Assembly (NCBI RefSeq): GCF_016097555.1
Contig: NC_054702.1
Coordinates: forward strand, 71,888,856-71,952,855
Direction of reading: 5' to 3'
DNA length: 64,000 nt
Source: Gigantopelta aegis
Lineage: Eukaryota; Mollusca; Gastropoda; Neomphalida; Peltospiridae
Shown piece by piece: positions 1-20,200 of this stretch (positions within the stretch are counted from its first letter, which is position 1; the number at the start of each line of letters is the position of its first letter). Under the pieces are notes generated by a model. It saw only the letters and a program-made list of their open reading frames with translations, did no database searches and had not been told where the DNA came from. A program made the position numbers and the translations under genes.

Positions 1-739
1 GACAATGTTATACAATATCACTACTCATTGTCATGGATACAAGTGCTTGTTGTCGACTGAAATCCAACTTTGGAACTCTTCTGAGACAATTACCCACGAC
101 TGCAAACAAAATATAATAATAATAATAATAATAATAAACGTTAAGCAATGTAAATACATATATTATAAGATACCTTATTTAAAAGTACCGTTATTGGAAT
201 TTTGTTTTGTTTTGCATTTACCAATAAGGAAAGATCAGTGCAAACACTTACGAATTACTGTCCCGATATGTGAAAATATATGTTATCGATAGGTTACAAT
301 ACCTGCTATTGACTGATACATTCATTGCTTTCAAAAGCTGAAACTGTAATTCTTGAAACAGAACATTAATATAGACGTAAACTCACCGTAAACAAATCGA
401 AAGTTCATCAAACTCCAATGTCTCCGGAAGCTTGACGGAGAAGAAAAAAACTACCTAGACGATAAGACTTGATTTACAAATATTAGCTAAACGTACTTCT
501 CGATGAATATGTGGCGTGTGAGCTTCAATAAAACTTTGAATAGTTAATGTCAGGGATTACACTTATGGTCCACGTTGTCATTGAATTAAGTGATGGCCAT
601 TAGCAGAGATCAATGCTTCCTAATACGGCAGTTGATTTTAGCAACGCAGAGTAAATGAAGATGAAACCGACTCGATGGCGCCCAGTTGTCGCATCATCGG
701 ACTTCGGGTTTATCGCGGTACCGACTCCACCCCCAAAGT

Positions 740-791
740 CAGTTATATCTCTGTGTGTGTCTCTCTGTCGGTCTGTCTCTCTGTCTCTGTG

Positions 792-870
<79 letters not shown>

Positions 871-885
871 ACACACACACAAATC
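740..885. repeat. CT/TC microsatellite
   Basis: Nearly uninterrupted CT dinucleotides with some GT units, ending in a short CA run. It produces serine/leucine-rich frames on the plus strand and arginine/glutamate-rich frames on the minus strand, which are artefacts. Confidence 0.95.
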
Positions 886-1237
886 AACGTTAAAACACGA
901 TGATGCAACATATTACACAAACATGTAGATTTTGTAAATGGTTGTTCTTAAATCTTATTTCCAAAAAATGTACGTTATGTGTTTTTTCTTTTTCTTTTGT
1001 TGCTTATGTTTTTTGTTTTGTTTTATTTTTTGGTGGGTTTTTTTTGGTTTTGTTTTATTTTGGGGGGGGGGGGGGTGAAGGGGGATTTTTTTCCCTTCTT
1101 CTTCTTCTTTTCTTTACAAGTACAAATGTCAACCATATTCCATCCGACACAAAATGTGCAAAGAGAATCTGCAATGATTGCATTCATGAATACCAATCAA
1201 TCTAGTTCTTTTGCAGTTTTTGGGAAATCAGAATAAC

Positions 1238-1238
<1 letters not shown>

Positions 1239-1279
<41 letters not shown>
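1239..1279. repeat. (TA)n microsatellite
   Basis: About 20 TA dinucleotides in a row. Confidence 0.95.
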
Positions 1280-1286
<7 letters not shown>

Positions 1287-2116
1287 CGTACTTTTATTGG
1301 AGTTCACCATGTCATTAATAGGTGGAAGACACCCGGGTGTTTACATTTGCGTCTGTGACGTATTGCCATTCAAAACATAATTCTTGATTTGACAATAAAT
1401 GACTTGGGCCTAATTGTCTTTGAAACTGATTCGTGCTGTTAATACGCGTACAGAGCTTTTAATACTTACAAATTGTCCAACAGTACATGACATTACACTG
1501 AAGCAGACATACAATGGAAAAGCTTAATTGCTTAAAAACCTTTATCAAATGGAATTTCGTTCTCCAGATAGACGCGAATGTTGTTTTCTTCTGGAATATA
1601 ATAACATCCTGCTGCTCAACAATGTGAAGGACACGGGTGTTTTACAATATCTGTTTTCCTTCTCTAACGAACTACAAATATGATAACAATTTTCCATTGA
1701 TTATCTTCGTGATAGTTTCCTAAGTGTTTAGAAAAGCTATTAGTTAATGAAAAGAAGTAATGGTTCGGGCGGGGCAAATCCACATTTCCGGAACACTATC
1801 GAGTTAAAGAAAATTCGATTCCGGCTATGGCAAGTGAATTGCACTAAATATGCATTAAAGTTTATCGCAGTAACAGATCTAGGGCAGTTTCAAAGGGATG
1901 CAAACTCGATTCCAGGGAGGATCTTCTTCATACTTTGCTAGGAAAGGCGAGTGATCACTCCCGCTCACTTCACACTCTCCTATAAAATATGTAATATATT
2001 TTATGCCAAACTCCATGTGATTACTCGCCTAACACCATTTCAGGAGTGTGATCTTAAGCTCGCCTTGATTTTAAACATGGCGAAGACTGCGTGAAAAAGA
2101 AACCTTCGAAAGGTCA

Positions 2117-2696
2117 TTTTTCTTACACACTCGTTGGTGAGAACACCATGCGTTATTGTTTACACACGTGTGTTAACAATTTCAAGACATACGACTGGCT
2201 GCTCCTGGGTGATGACCAGGAGTCTAATTCACAAAGTTCTCTTAGGCTCTGCTAGACAACAAAGTATCCTCTTTGCAAGTGGTTTAGCACTGCACAGCGA
2301 GATCGCAAAGCTGCGAAAGTTTAGTGAATTAGACCCCTGGTCACCAATGCCATACGTCAAATAAAAAAATAGCACGGCAGAAATCGATTACACTGTGACG
2401 TATAGTTAACTTGGCAATCAAGTGTCTGTGACGCGTAAGACAGCTACACGTGCAAAGGGTTCTAAATATCTTTTAGTCGATAAAGATATTAAAATTTGCT
2501 TAACACCTGGTTTTTGAGAATATGTAAGAAATAGAATAATACATTCGTGTCCGTTAGATACCAATTATCTTACAACTCGTTGTTTAAAAACGTATCAAAC
2601 TCGCTTTCACTCGTTAGATAGATTTTCAAACAACTCGTTGTGAGATAAATGGTATCTAACGGCTACTCATGTATTATTCTCTATTTATTATATACC
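2117..2696 (-). repeat. Interspersed repeat (copy A of a three-copy family)
   Basis: This stretch is the reverse complement, with moderate divergence, of 52450-52880; part of the family also occurs at 4546-4672. Its last 170 bases are a large imperfect palindrome: the motif CCGTTAGATACC followed by ATCTTACAACTCGTTG near 2548 returns inverted near 2630-2665, each flanked by GTATTATTCT-like sequence. Copy A also carries about 120 extra bases at about 2220-2336, bounded by GTCTAATTCAC and its inverse, which copy B lacks; this looks like a nested short TIR element. No coding potential seen. It is probably a non-autonomous element of unknown class. Confidence 0.6.
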
Positions 2697-2722
2697 TGTG
2701 AGAGATAACGGAGTTTAATAAC

Positions 2723-2851
2723 AAAATCGTACGTCACATTGTGAGATACCGGTACAGTTTTCCTTAACAAAGCTGAGATATAAACGCTAACGCGATTGGC
2801 CCACAGCACAATAAGGGAGAATGAGATCAACACAATGTGACGTACGATTTT
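2723..2851. repeat. Short palindromic element (MITE-like)
   Basis: A perfect 21-base inverted repeat, 2723-2743 against 2831-2851, containing TACGTCACATTGTG, encloses about 87 bases. The arms hold a CRE-like ACGTCA core. No target duplication was established. Confidence 0.6.
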
Positions 2852-2931
2852 ATACACCATGTACGATTTTGTACATTTCTTATTGAAAACAGGGCCCGAG
2901 TTGGGCGCGCATACACAGAATAATGTGTAAG

Positions 2932-3000
2932 TTTAAAGCCACTGACCCTAATTTCAGATGTATATTACATCTAGTCAAAAACTAGGGTCAGCGGCTTTAA
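2932..3000. repeat. Short hairpin element
   Basis: Inverted arms of about 19 bases, each containing AGCCACTGACCCTA or its inverse with one mismatch, are separated by about 33 bases. Confidence 0.5.
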
Positions 3001-3444
3001 CGGAATGAAATGGGGGCGAGAGTATGGCGGCCTACCTGAATCTACCACTGAACAGAAAAACCTTGCTTGGCTTCTATTCGTCGATAATATTTGTTTTACT
3101 ATACTGTATAATTATTTTGGATTTCTTTTCATCTGCTAACTATATTGCGTGGGTAGGCAAAACAAAATAATGGGTGGGCATTAAGATATATTAAGTGGAT
3201 ATAAGGAAGAAAATGAATTGAAAATGAAAGAACCGTCTTCTGGCCTTGAAATGCATCAATTGTACAACACTGTTGAGTGGAATAAAGGGTCTATTAAAAA
3301 GGATCGATTTAATCATTACAGACACCGTACATTTGTGTAGGCCTATCTACATTTAGTCGCTCACTATAGTTATTGACCAAAATTATAAACAGGCCTACAT
3401 AGTAATTGCTTTATATAGTATAAAGATTTGTGTCAGTTCGTAAA

Positions 3445-3797
3445 AAAAAAAAAAAAAGAAGTGTTTTATTTAACGACGCACTCAACACATTTTATTTACG
3501 GTTATATGGCATCAGACATATGGTTAAGGACCACACAGATTTTTTTAGAGGAAACCCGCTGTCGCCACATAGGCTACTCTTTTACGACAGGCAGCGAGGG
3601 ATCTTTTATTTGCGCTTCCCACAGGCAGGATAGCACAAACCATGGCCTTTGTTGAACCAGTTATAGATCACTGGTTGGTGCAAGTGGTTTACACCTACCC
3701 ATTGAGCCTTGCGGAGCACTCACTCAGGGTTTGGAGTCGGTATCTGGATTTAAAAATCCATGCCTCGACTGGGATCCGAACCCAGTACCTACCAGCC
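3445..3797 (-). mobile_element. tRNA-headed SINE, family A (inverted)
   Basis: A SINE lying on the minus strand, so its tail (GTTTTATTTAACGACGCAC) is at the left, after a poly-A run. An 11-base target duplication, CAGTTCGTAAA, is seen at 3434-3444 and again at 3798-3808, which fixes the ends. It shares its central and tail parts with the copies at 5091, 5556 and 8698. The head end is slightly truncated. Confidence 0.85.
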
Positions 3798-3808
3798 CAG
3801 TTCGTAAA

Positions 3809-5078
3809 GAGACAACCTGAATAGTCTTCAAAATCATCCCGTGTAAGCAAACATTTATCTGTAGTAAAAACAGTTGTATGAAGTTAAGGCGTGTTTATCA
3901 CGTGTCAAGTTAAAGTACCGTAGAGGTGCTTAAAACTGTCCATTGTCAGAACCCTCTACTTGGCTGCGTTTCACGATCAGCAACTTAAAAGAACAAACTG
4001 GGGGATCGTTTATAAAGGCACTTAGCCCTCTTATAACAATAAGATGTGGTATGGCATTCCCTGCAGTTTCTTGCTCGAGTGATTAAATTTTTACATTCAG
4101 GCATGCGCCTTTTAAGCGTAAGAGACGGAGGGCGGGAGATCGGAGGGGATCAACTCCCCCACCCCACCCCAGAAACAATCGAGACATCTGTGCTATATAA
4201 GTTGGCCTGAAACCTTTTTATGGCCATTTATCAGAATATTGAATGGCAATTAGATATCATTTATCGTAAGTCAACGTGGGTTTGGTTTGTTTTGTTTGGG
4301 GTTTTTTTTTATAAAGTCTAATGAACAAAAGCGAATTGAATATGTTTTAAATGAGCTATATGATAAATGGTATCCAACTGACACGAATGTAGAATTCTAT
4401 TTGTTACACATCATCTTTAAAATCCGAATATCTAGTAAAAATAATAATTTTAAATTGCAACTAAAACTTGGCTTATTCGTCACAATGCAATCAGTTTTAG
4501 GTTAATTTATACCAACAGAACAATAATTTTCATCCTGCTCATTTCACTGGATGGCATCATGGTGCGTGGTGAACGGGTAATCACCTAGGAACAGTCAATC
4601 GCATATCTGTAAATCGCTAACACACGTTACTGTCGCGTTAGATCATAATTAATGTAGTGTTCTCACCAGTGGGTGCATACTAAAGTCAGTTACAATAATA
4701 TATATGAAGTTATGAACTGAAACTATTTAAACTAGGACTCTGCACTTACTGGTAAACAAGGATAGACTACGCATTTTTCAGTTTTACCCCAAATCTTTAT
4801 CAATATGTTCCCATACACATTAAAATAAAATAAAACCTGCAGCTTTTGTATAGAATTCATCATTAAAAATGTCTGAAATAAAAAAAAATAATAATCACAC
4901 ATCAACCACATTTCTTTTGGACTGTAATTCCACATGCAACCATCCACCTCCAATAAATACAAAAAAGTGCCCCTGATATGATTTAGGTGGAGTATATCTT
5001 ATTCAAATGGCAAATATTGTTGTTTTTCTTTTTTTACTTGGCAAAGATTAGAGATTTGGAGAAAGGCAAAATAGAAAA
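3809..5078. other. Intergenic DNA, no gene seen
   Basis: AT-rich sequence without a supported gene. Positions 4546-4672 are a fragment of the repeat family also found at 2117 and 52450 (shared landmarks TCACCTAGGA and GTGTTCTCACCAGTG). The reading frames at 4287-4505 and 4732-4962 lack recognisable similarity and are probably chance. Confidence 0.5.
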
Positions 5079-5090
5079 TTAAACTGATTA

Positions 5091-5479
5091 AAAAAAAAAA
5101 AAAAATGTTTTATTTAACGACGCACTCAACACATTTCATTTACGGTTATATGGCGTCAGACATATGGTTAAGGACCACACAGATTTTGAGAGGAAACCCA
5201 CTGTCGCCACTACATGGGCTACTCTTCCGATTAGCAGCAAGGGATCTTTTATTTGCGCTTCCCACAGGCAGGATAGCACAAACCATGGCCTTTGTTGAAC
5301 CAGTTATGGATCACTGGTCGGTGCAAGTGGTTTACACCTACCCATTGAGCCTTGCGGAGCACTCACTCAGGGTTTGGAGTCAGTATCTGGATTAAAAATC
5401 CCATGCCTTAACTGGGATCCGAACCCAGTACCTACCAGCCTGTAGACCGATAGCCTACCATGACGCCACCGAAGCCAGT
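5091..5479 (-). mobile_element. tRNA-headed SINE, family A (inverted), near full length
   Basis: A minus-strand SINE with a poly-A run at its left (tail) side and the head GTCGTGGTTAGG-like region at its right end. The head resembles tRNA box A, followed by a box-B-like GGTTCGGATCC. Target duplication TTAAACTGAT is at 5079-5088 and 5480-5489. It forms an inverted pair with the copy starting 76 bases to the right. Confidence 0.9.
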
Positions 5480-5555
5480 TTAAACTGATAAAAAGTTTTA
5501 ATTTTTAATAAATTTTAAAATTCACTGCAGGTTTAATCAAACCTATTTACATTAA

Positions 5556-5954
5556 CCGGCCTCGGTGGCGTCGTGGTTAGCTATCGGTCTACAGGCTGGT
5601 AGGTACTGGGTTCGGATCCCAGTCGAGGCATGGGATTTTTAATCCAGATACCGACTCCAAACCCTGAGTGAGTGCTCCGCAAGGCTCAATGGGTAGGTGT
5701 AAACCACTTACACCGACCAGTGATCCATAACTGGTTCAACAAAGGCCATGGTTTGTGCTATCCTGCCTATGGGAAGTGCAAATAAAAGATTCCTTGCTGC
5801 CTGTCGTAAAAAGAGTAGCATATGTGGCGACAGCGGGTTTCCTCTAAAAAACAGTGTCAGAATGACCATATGTTTGACGTCCAATAGCCGATGATAAGAT
5901 AAAAAATCAATGTGCTCTAGTGGCGTCGTTAAATAAAAGAAACTTTACTTTTTT
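5556..5954 (+). mobile_element. tRNA-headed SINE, family A, near full length
   Basis: A plus-strand copy beginning CCGGCCTCGGTGGCGTCG, with box-A-like GTGGTTAGCTATCGG, box-B-like GGTTCGGATCC, a central block around AAAGGCCATGG and the tail GTGGCGTCGTTAAATAAAAG. A 12-base target duplication, TATTTACATTAA, lies at 5544-5555 and 5955-5966. It is the best copy from which to read the family. Its divergence from the neighbour at 5091 is small. Confidence 0.92.
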
Positions 5955-6326
5955 TATTTACATTAATAGTAGTGTAATCGACAAATAAACATCCTTTTTA
6001 ATGTGTTTAAATAGACATATATCTACAACAAACACATTGTAGTTCCTAATAAATTAGTAAACTTTTATTTAAAAAGAATGATATGACATAAATCAAAATG
6101 ATATTTCACAAATACATTTCTTCATGAACACAGATATGAAAATAGTCCCGTAAAACTATTTAAATTGTAAATTATTTCAAAACTAAAGAGTTAATACTGA
6201 CAAAAATACACACCTATATAAATGCAATTATATATACACCATGAGATCAGTTTATTATATGAATTATACATCCTGGAAGACATGACAAAAAAAAAAAAGC
6301 TCACTAAATATCGAAACTAATAATAT

Positions 6327-6435
6327 AGCGCCAAATTTACAAAGCCTGTTTTTATTAAACGCAGGTGTTTAAACATTGTAAATGTATGTAATTACACTCG
6401 TGTAAGACATAAACAGGCTTTGTAAATTCGGCTCT
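6327..6435. mobile_element. Short TIR element (MITE-like), about 109 bp
   Basis: The ends carry inverted copies of AATTTACAAAGCCTGTTT, the left arm near 6333-6350 and the right arm near 6411-6428, flanked by related GCGCC/GGCTC bases. The middle is AT-rich and non-coding. Confidence 0.6.
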
Positions 6436-7135
6436 AAATGTTTAATTCCAAAGCAAACCAGAGAAACCAGCTATTTAATGTCTTGCACCAGAGTATGTGC
6501 AATTGCATGATTTGAACATTTTACAATGCATCACAAATGCATTGTGTAACTGATGCAGACAAACATGTAAAAAAAAAACCCATCTGTTTTACAAAATATG
6601 GTAACAAACATGGAAGTTCAAAAGCAAAAACATTTACAAAACAAATTCATTGTTGTTTGTTTGTTTGTGTCTACAAAATGTCCATTATTCAATGTACTAG
6701 TTATCTTCTCTGTATGTGTTTAATGGTACATTTTCAACTCTTTCAATATTCTTTTCGCCAACTTAGAATTATCAAATGCCTGTAATTTAAAATTCTAAAG
6801 CATTGACAATAGCAGCAGTTTCTCACAGGAACTTGTCACAAACACACCATAATGTTAATACTTGGTTGGATATGTTTCCATGTTGAACCATGAGATTGCA
6901 GACTGTGAAACGTTCAAATCAGTGTAATAGGTTTGAATCCAAACAATATACCCTTTGTTTTTATTAATCCCAAAAGATGTTTAGTGAAGCGATGAATGGA
7001 TAATATATCACAAAAACCTGATGTCAAAATTATTTTTTAATTATCAAAGGATTTTAAAACAAAACCTGACATTCTGAGATTCAGACATGAGATAGCAGCC
7101 AAACCCCAGAAACATCCATTTTAAAAACATTTGTG

Positions 7136-7245
7136 GAATTGGTACCATTTGTGACACCCAATAGCCGATGTGTATTTTTGTGCTGGGGTGTCGTTAAACA
7201 TTTATTCATTCATTCATTCATTCATTCATTCGTTCATTCATTCAT
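7136..7245 (+). mobile_element. SINE tail fragment with (ATTC)n end
   Basis: Carries the SINE landmarks ACCATTTGTGACACCCAATAG and GGTGTCGTTAAACA followed by about ten ATTC units. A reverse-strand relative with (GAAT)n is at 47767-47830. The head half is missing. Confidence 0.7.
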
Positions 7246-8496
7246 GGTACCCAAATAATAGGTAAAAAAAAATGCCATCAAGGTCAAAATGCATTTTGTA
7301 AGTAGTAACTTTAATTAAATTAAATGAACCACATAGCAGTGGTTGGTGTGCTTTTTTTAAAAGCCACTAGCCCATTGGGCTACTGGTTTTGCATTTGTCG
7401 CTAGCCCTGTGTTAAAAAGAACTAGCCCCGGGCATAGGGCTATCGGATTTGTCGAACTCTGCCATACCTTAATAAAGAGAATTTTTCAGCATTTCAGATC
7501 AAATGCAATCTACTTTGTCAAAAATTAATTTTACACAAAAACAAATTGCTGAAAAAGCACAACCTTGCAATGTAATGTAAAAAAAACCTATTGCTATGCT
7601 GTAGTTATGTGTAGACATCCGTAACACTGGTGGTTAACAATGTTACTGAAGCAACATGATCAAAGATATGTCACAAGCAACAATCACTGAAAGGTACATG
7701 TATTTACAGCAATGGACATCCTTACATTTTAACATCAGGGTTCGTAAACATATACCGGTAGAACTAGCCTTGAAGAAATTAACACTGATGGGTTACCACT
7801 GTTTTTTTGCATGTAAGTTTTACATTTTGTGGAGAGAAGTCAATTGTGACTAACATAAAGATTTACAAATTAGTTTTTGTTACAATGCCTTTATAACACT
7901 CGGATTCAAGGGACTGACCAATATACTGAAATATTAATCTTTTTTAAACAATACACTTTTGTTGCTTGTTAGTCATGTGGCCGTACACTATATACAGACA
8001 TATTAAAATGATTTTTTAAACATACTTGCATATACTTTTGTTATATTATAATTAAATGAAGAGTCAAAAATGTTACAACAAACCTTTATATTCCTGAATG
8101 TGGTAACTTCCATTCGTACAAACAAAGCTCACATATAAAATAATAGATCAATACAGATTTATCATACAACCATACTAACACATATAACTAAAATCTGTCC
8201 ATCATTTTACTGTTATCGATTATTTAATTGTCCTAAAATGTAAAAAAATAATTTAAATGATCCAATAATTTATCACAGGTCAGGTGTGCTCTCTACTACT
8301 AAGCTTCAAACCCATTTTCAAATGCTTCAATGTTGCAAAATCTGCACATTAATTTTTGGAGGAGGGGGGCCTGTTTTTCAAAACTCAAAATCTGTTACAC
8401 CAATCTATATAGAACATGCAGGAAAATTTTAACATAGTAAACTGATGGACAGAAAATAAGATTTGCGTGAATCAGGTACAAAATACTGCAGTTGAA

Positions 8497-16932
<8,436 letters not shown>

Positions 16933-17234
16933 ATTTTTGGTCATGTGACTAGCTCAGATTTTATAAAATAATATCGTAAATATATTACGATTTCGAATTT
17001 GATAAAATATCACTAAAAGAAAATAATTGAATAAATAAAATAAAATCGTACTACTAATAATAATATCTAAAATGCAAATTTACTGGAAAATAATTTGTTT
17101 ATCATTTCTTTTCAATGGACTGTTTGGAGTAATTGATTAGTTTCCATTTTTATTTTTCGTCTATTATATTTTCTAGATTACTGACGTCACTACGCGCGAA
17201 GTACTCGCGGTTTTCCTCGTTTTGTGTATTCATT
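16933..17234. promoter_or_regulatory. Putative bidirectional promoter of ZC4H2 and MSH2
   Basis: Only 302 bases separate the two opposed start codons, so both promoters and 5' UTRs must share this stretch, unless non-coding first exons exist. A perfect CRE palindrome TGACGTCA lies at 17182-17189, 46 bases before the MSH2 ATG, beside CpG-rich TACGCGCG and ACTCGCGG. No TATA box is convincing. The function is inferred from arrangement only. Confidence 0.7.
17182..17189. promoter_or_regulatory. CRE palindrome TGACGTCA
   Basis: An exact match to the consensus CREB/ATF site, in the short space between two divergent genes and next to CpG dinucleotides. Binding is not shown. Confidence 0.6.
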
Positions 17235-17268
17235 ATGGCTGTTCAACCAAAACAAGAATTGCAACTTG
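17235..17268 (+). CDS. MSH2: MSH2 exon 1
   Basis: Start ATG and residues 1-11 plus one base; donor CTTG|GTACGA. Much shorter than human exon 1. Confidence 0.95.
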
Positions 17269-20200
17269 GTACGATTAGTTTGTCAGTGAAATGTAAAATG
17301 GTGGCATGAAAGGTGTAAGGTTTATTCCATAGTATCAAATTAGCAAGGGCGGATCTGTAAGTTTTTTTTTAAGACTAAGGAGATGACATCTCTGATCACT
17401 GACCAGGCAAATTCGTGCACTTGCCAACTTCGATGACTTGCTGTGCAGTCACTGTCAGTGTTACATTAAATATGACGAATGCTGGTCAATTCGCCTCAAA
17501 ACCAACTCGCCCCAACGTTTGGACAACTTGCCCCAAAGTTTACTGTCCTAAATAATTGTGAGAAAAGTGAAACTCCGCAATTACGACCACTTATTAAATG
17601 GTGTTATGTTGTGGAGAGCCTAATATCGGATAAATAATCTATTATAATGAACTGTCAAGCCTATACAGGCAAGGCTTTTGGACTTTGGTGTGCATATTCA
17701 ACAACATTTAATGCACACTATTGCTTAAAATATTGGTATATTAATTCATAAAACGGTAATAATACGAGTTGACTAAACTGGCCGTTACTGGGGTGAGTTG
17801 TCCTGGTCCTAATATGACACTGACAGTGACGGCATATTTCACTTTAGTAAATTGGCAGGTGCAGGGTTGGGATTGGGGTTGGAGTTCAAAACCCACCCTA
17901 ATTCAAGCGATTATAATTTTTTTGAATGTATTATTTGAACATTTGATCCAGCTCATGTGTTCTCTAGCTCTGCGCTATTTAAATATGTTGTCAGGGCTGG
18001 AGATGAGTGTAATAGGACAACCAAATGGTTGCCAGCTTCTTGGTAAAAATTTTTTTTTTTTATCCTAAATCTGATGGGCACCACAGACCTTTAGTTTGAT
18101 TATTCTTCAGTCAAATCATGACATTAAATCAGACCGCTGAATATTGTGAGAGCGATAGTTTAGTTTGCGCATCACTCGCACAAGTATACTTTTGCGTAAC
18201 CCATCTTTCATTCGTTCGTTGAATTTTTGACATTTACATGGTCATGACGGGTTTAAGTAAATCTTCAATTCTCAGAGGCCTGTAAATGTACATGTTGTTA
18301 ACCAGTGCTACACGAAGAAACCTGATGCCCCTATTTAAAACAAAGACAAACTATATGTTCTTGTGGTGACGTAGAGGAAATTGTGGACATGATTAACACT
18401 GATCAGCTTCTTGTTGCACCAGTTGAGATCGCCATGTGGCAATATGTGATATATTCAACATTTTCAATCAGTCTGGTCTTGCAAAATCGTAAAAAAAAAC
18501 CCCACAAAAAACATTTATTCCGCATACACTAAACTAGATAACGCCATTCGAGACAGTCGCATAGTTATTTTATACCTACCGTATTGTTCCTATTTGTAGC
18601 GCCCCCTCTAATATAAGTGCCCCCCTATGATCACGAGAAATGTATCATGAAACGGTACCCGTAAAATAGTAAAACTGGCTTACCTGACTGCCGACTTGCA
18701 ATGATTATAATCGGTAAACAAATAAAATCCAAACAGGTGAAGCGCTACGACACTAGTATGGGCGAACAGTATGTCACACATGTCGTTTATCAAATGTATG
18801 TCGCTGTTATCTCCACGCAGAATGAACGCACGACACCCCGTTAACGCTGTTCAAAACCGGAAGTACAAACATACCGGTAGGTATTTACACCGATGCCGTA
18901 ACACCGTTTAAAAAACGGGTAAATGATAACTTTAACTAAACTGGAGTCAAATGTTAACAATTTAACTTTAACTAAACTTAAAACTGGTGGAGTGACTCTG
19001 CGGCAAAGCTTTTGATGTCTCAGCGAGCCAGACGCATTGACAGTTTGATACGAGAATTTTTCACTCGTATTACGAAACGTGTTCTAGTACTCTAATTAGC
19101 ACGCCCCCTTTGTGTTTTGCATCGCGCCCGGGCGCTACAAATAGGAACAATACGGTAGTTTGGTACCATTATAAAAAGTAATTTTGTACCATGATGTAAA
19201 AATTAATATGTCAGATGTGATACTTTTGGACAGACACTGCCAGTATTAAATTTGAGAGTCTAATTAGTTTAAGTTTAACTAAAACCACCCCACCCCATTT
19301 TTATTTTAAAAACTTGATTACAAACTTGTGAAAACTTGTGGCAAATGATGTAACAGTGTTTTATATAGTATGGGACAAAGTATGTCTACGATTAAAAATT
19401 GAACCCCAGACATGTATGTCTTGCTGTACATTGTACAATTTACATATATACCAGATTTATAAACAGGTGGATCTTGTTTTTGTTTTAATACTTTTATGTG
19501 TATCAGCCTACATTTAAGTTATTAAACCCGCGACCAGGGTCCAGGTGTTAAGAGCATAGTTAAATTAACTCTGGGTTAGTCTAATATTTTCCTTTTAATT
19601 ATTTTTTACAAATACAAAATAAACTTTAGATTTTATTATGTAAGGATACCTTTGATTGTTCTAAATCATGTCTCAACGTTATGTCTTCAGTTATTATTTG
19701 TATTGATTCAGTCCTTGGTTTTGAAACTGTCTGTTAACCACTGGTTAAATCAACCAACGTTTGAACAACTGGCTCTAGATCTTTAACTGTCGTCATTTGA
19801 ACTTGTTATCAGGCGGGACGTAGCTCAGTGGTACAGCACTAGCCCGATACATAATCGATCTAGGATCGATTCCCATTGGTGGGCCCATTGGGCTATTTCT
19901 TGTTCCATCCAGTGCTCCACAACTGGTATAACAAAGGCTGTGGTATGTACTATCCTGTCTGGGATGGTGCATATAAAAGATCCCTTGCTGCTGATAGAAA
20001 ATAATAGCCTATGAAGTGGTGACAGCGGGTTTCCTCTCTCCATATCTGTGTGGTCCTTAACCATATGTCAGACGCCATATATAACCATAAAATAAAAATA
20101 TGTTGAGTATGTCATTAAATAAAATATTTTCTTCATTCCTTTAACTTGTTATCTACCATGGAAGTAGCTGTTTGTTATTTTATGTGACTAATCATTAAAA

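Larger units (their letters stand above)
1..3433. other. Intergenic DNA, no gene seen
   Basis: AT-rich DNA in which I recognise no host gene. It holds an (AAT)n run near 115-137, a pyrimidine CT/TC microsatellite with GT parts at about 740-885, a 13-base G run near 1063-1075, a (TA)n run at about 1239-1279, an interspersed repeat copy at 2117-2696 and two short palindromic elements at 2723-2851 and 2932-3000. The reading frames over 600-930 are translations of the CT/GA microsatellite and those over 1000-1230 of the poly-T and poly-G tract, so none is called. Confidence 0.6.
5967..8496. other. Non-coding DNA downstream of ZC4H2
   Basis: AT-rich DNA that may include the ZC4H2 3' UTR, since the ZC4H2 stop codon lies at 8497-8499 on the minus strand; I cannot fix a poly-A site. 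It holds a short TIR element at 6327-6435, a SINE tail fragment with an (ATTC)n run at 7136-7245, and a stretch near 7345-7465 rich in GCCACTAGCCC-type motifs related to the hAT-type MITEs elsewhere in the window. No separate gene is supported. Confidence 0.5.

Noticed and set aside
600-1236. Overlapping open frames on both strands (Ser/Leu-rich and Arg/Glu-rich).
   Set aside because: They are translations of the CT/GA microsatellite and of poly-T/poly-G tracts; no domain, no splice context.
19811-19880. tRNA-like sequences with box A and box B at SINE heads, considered as tRNA genes.
   Set aside because: They sit at the start of SINE copies with target duplications, and no complete cloverleaf with acceptor stem could be drawn.
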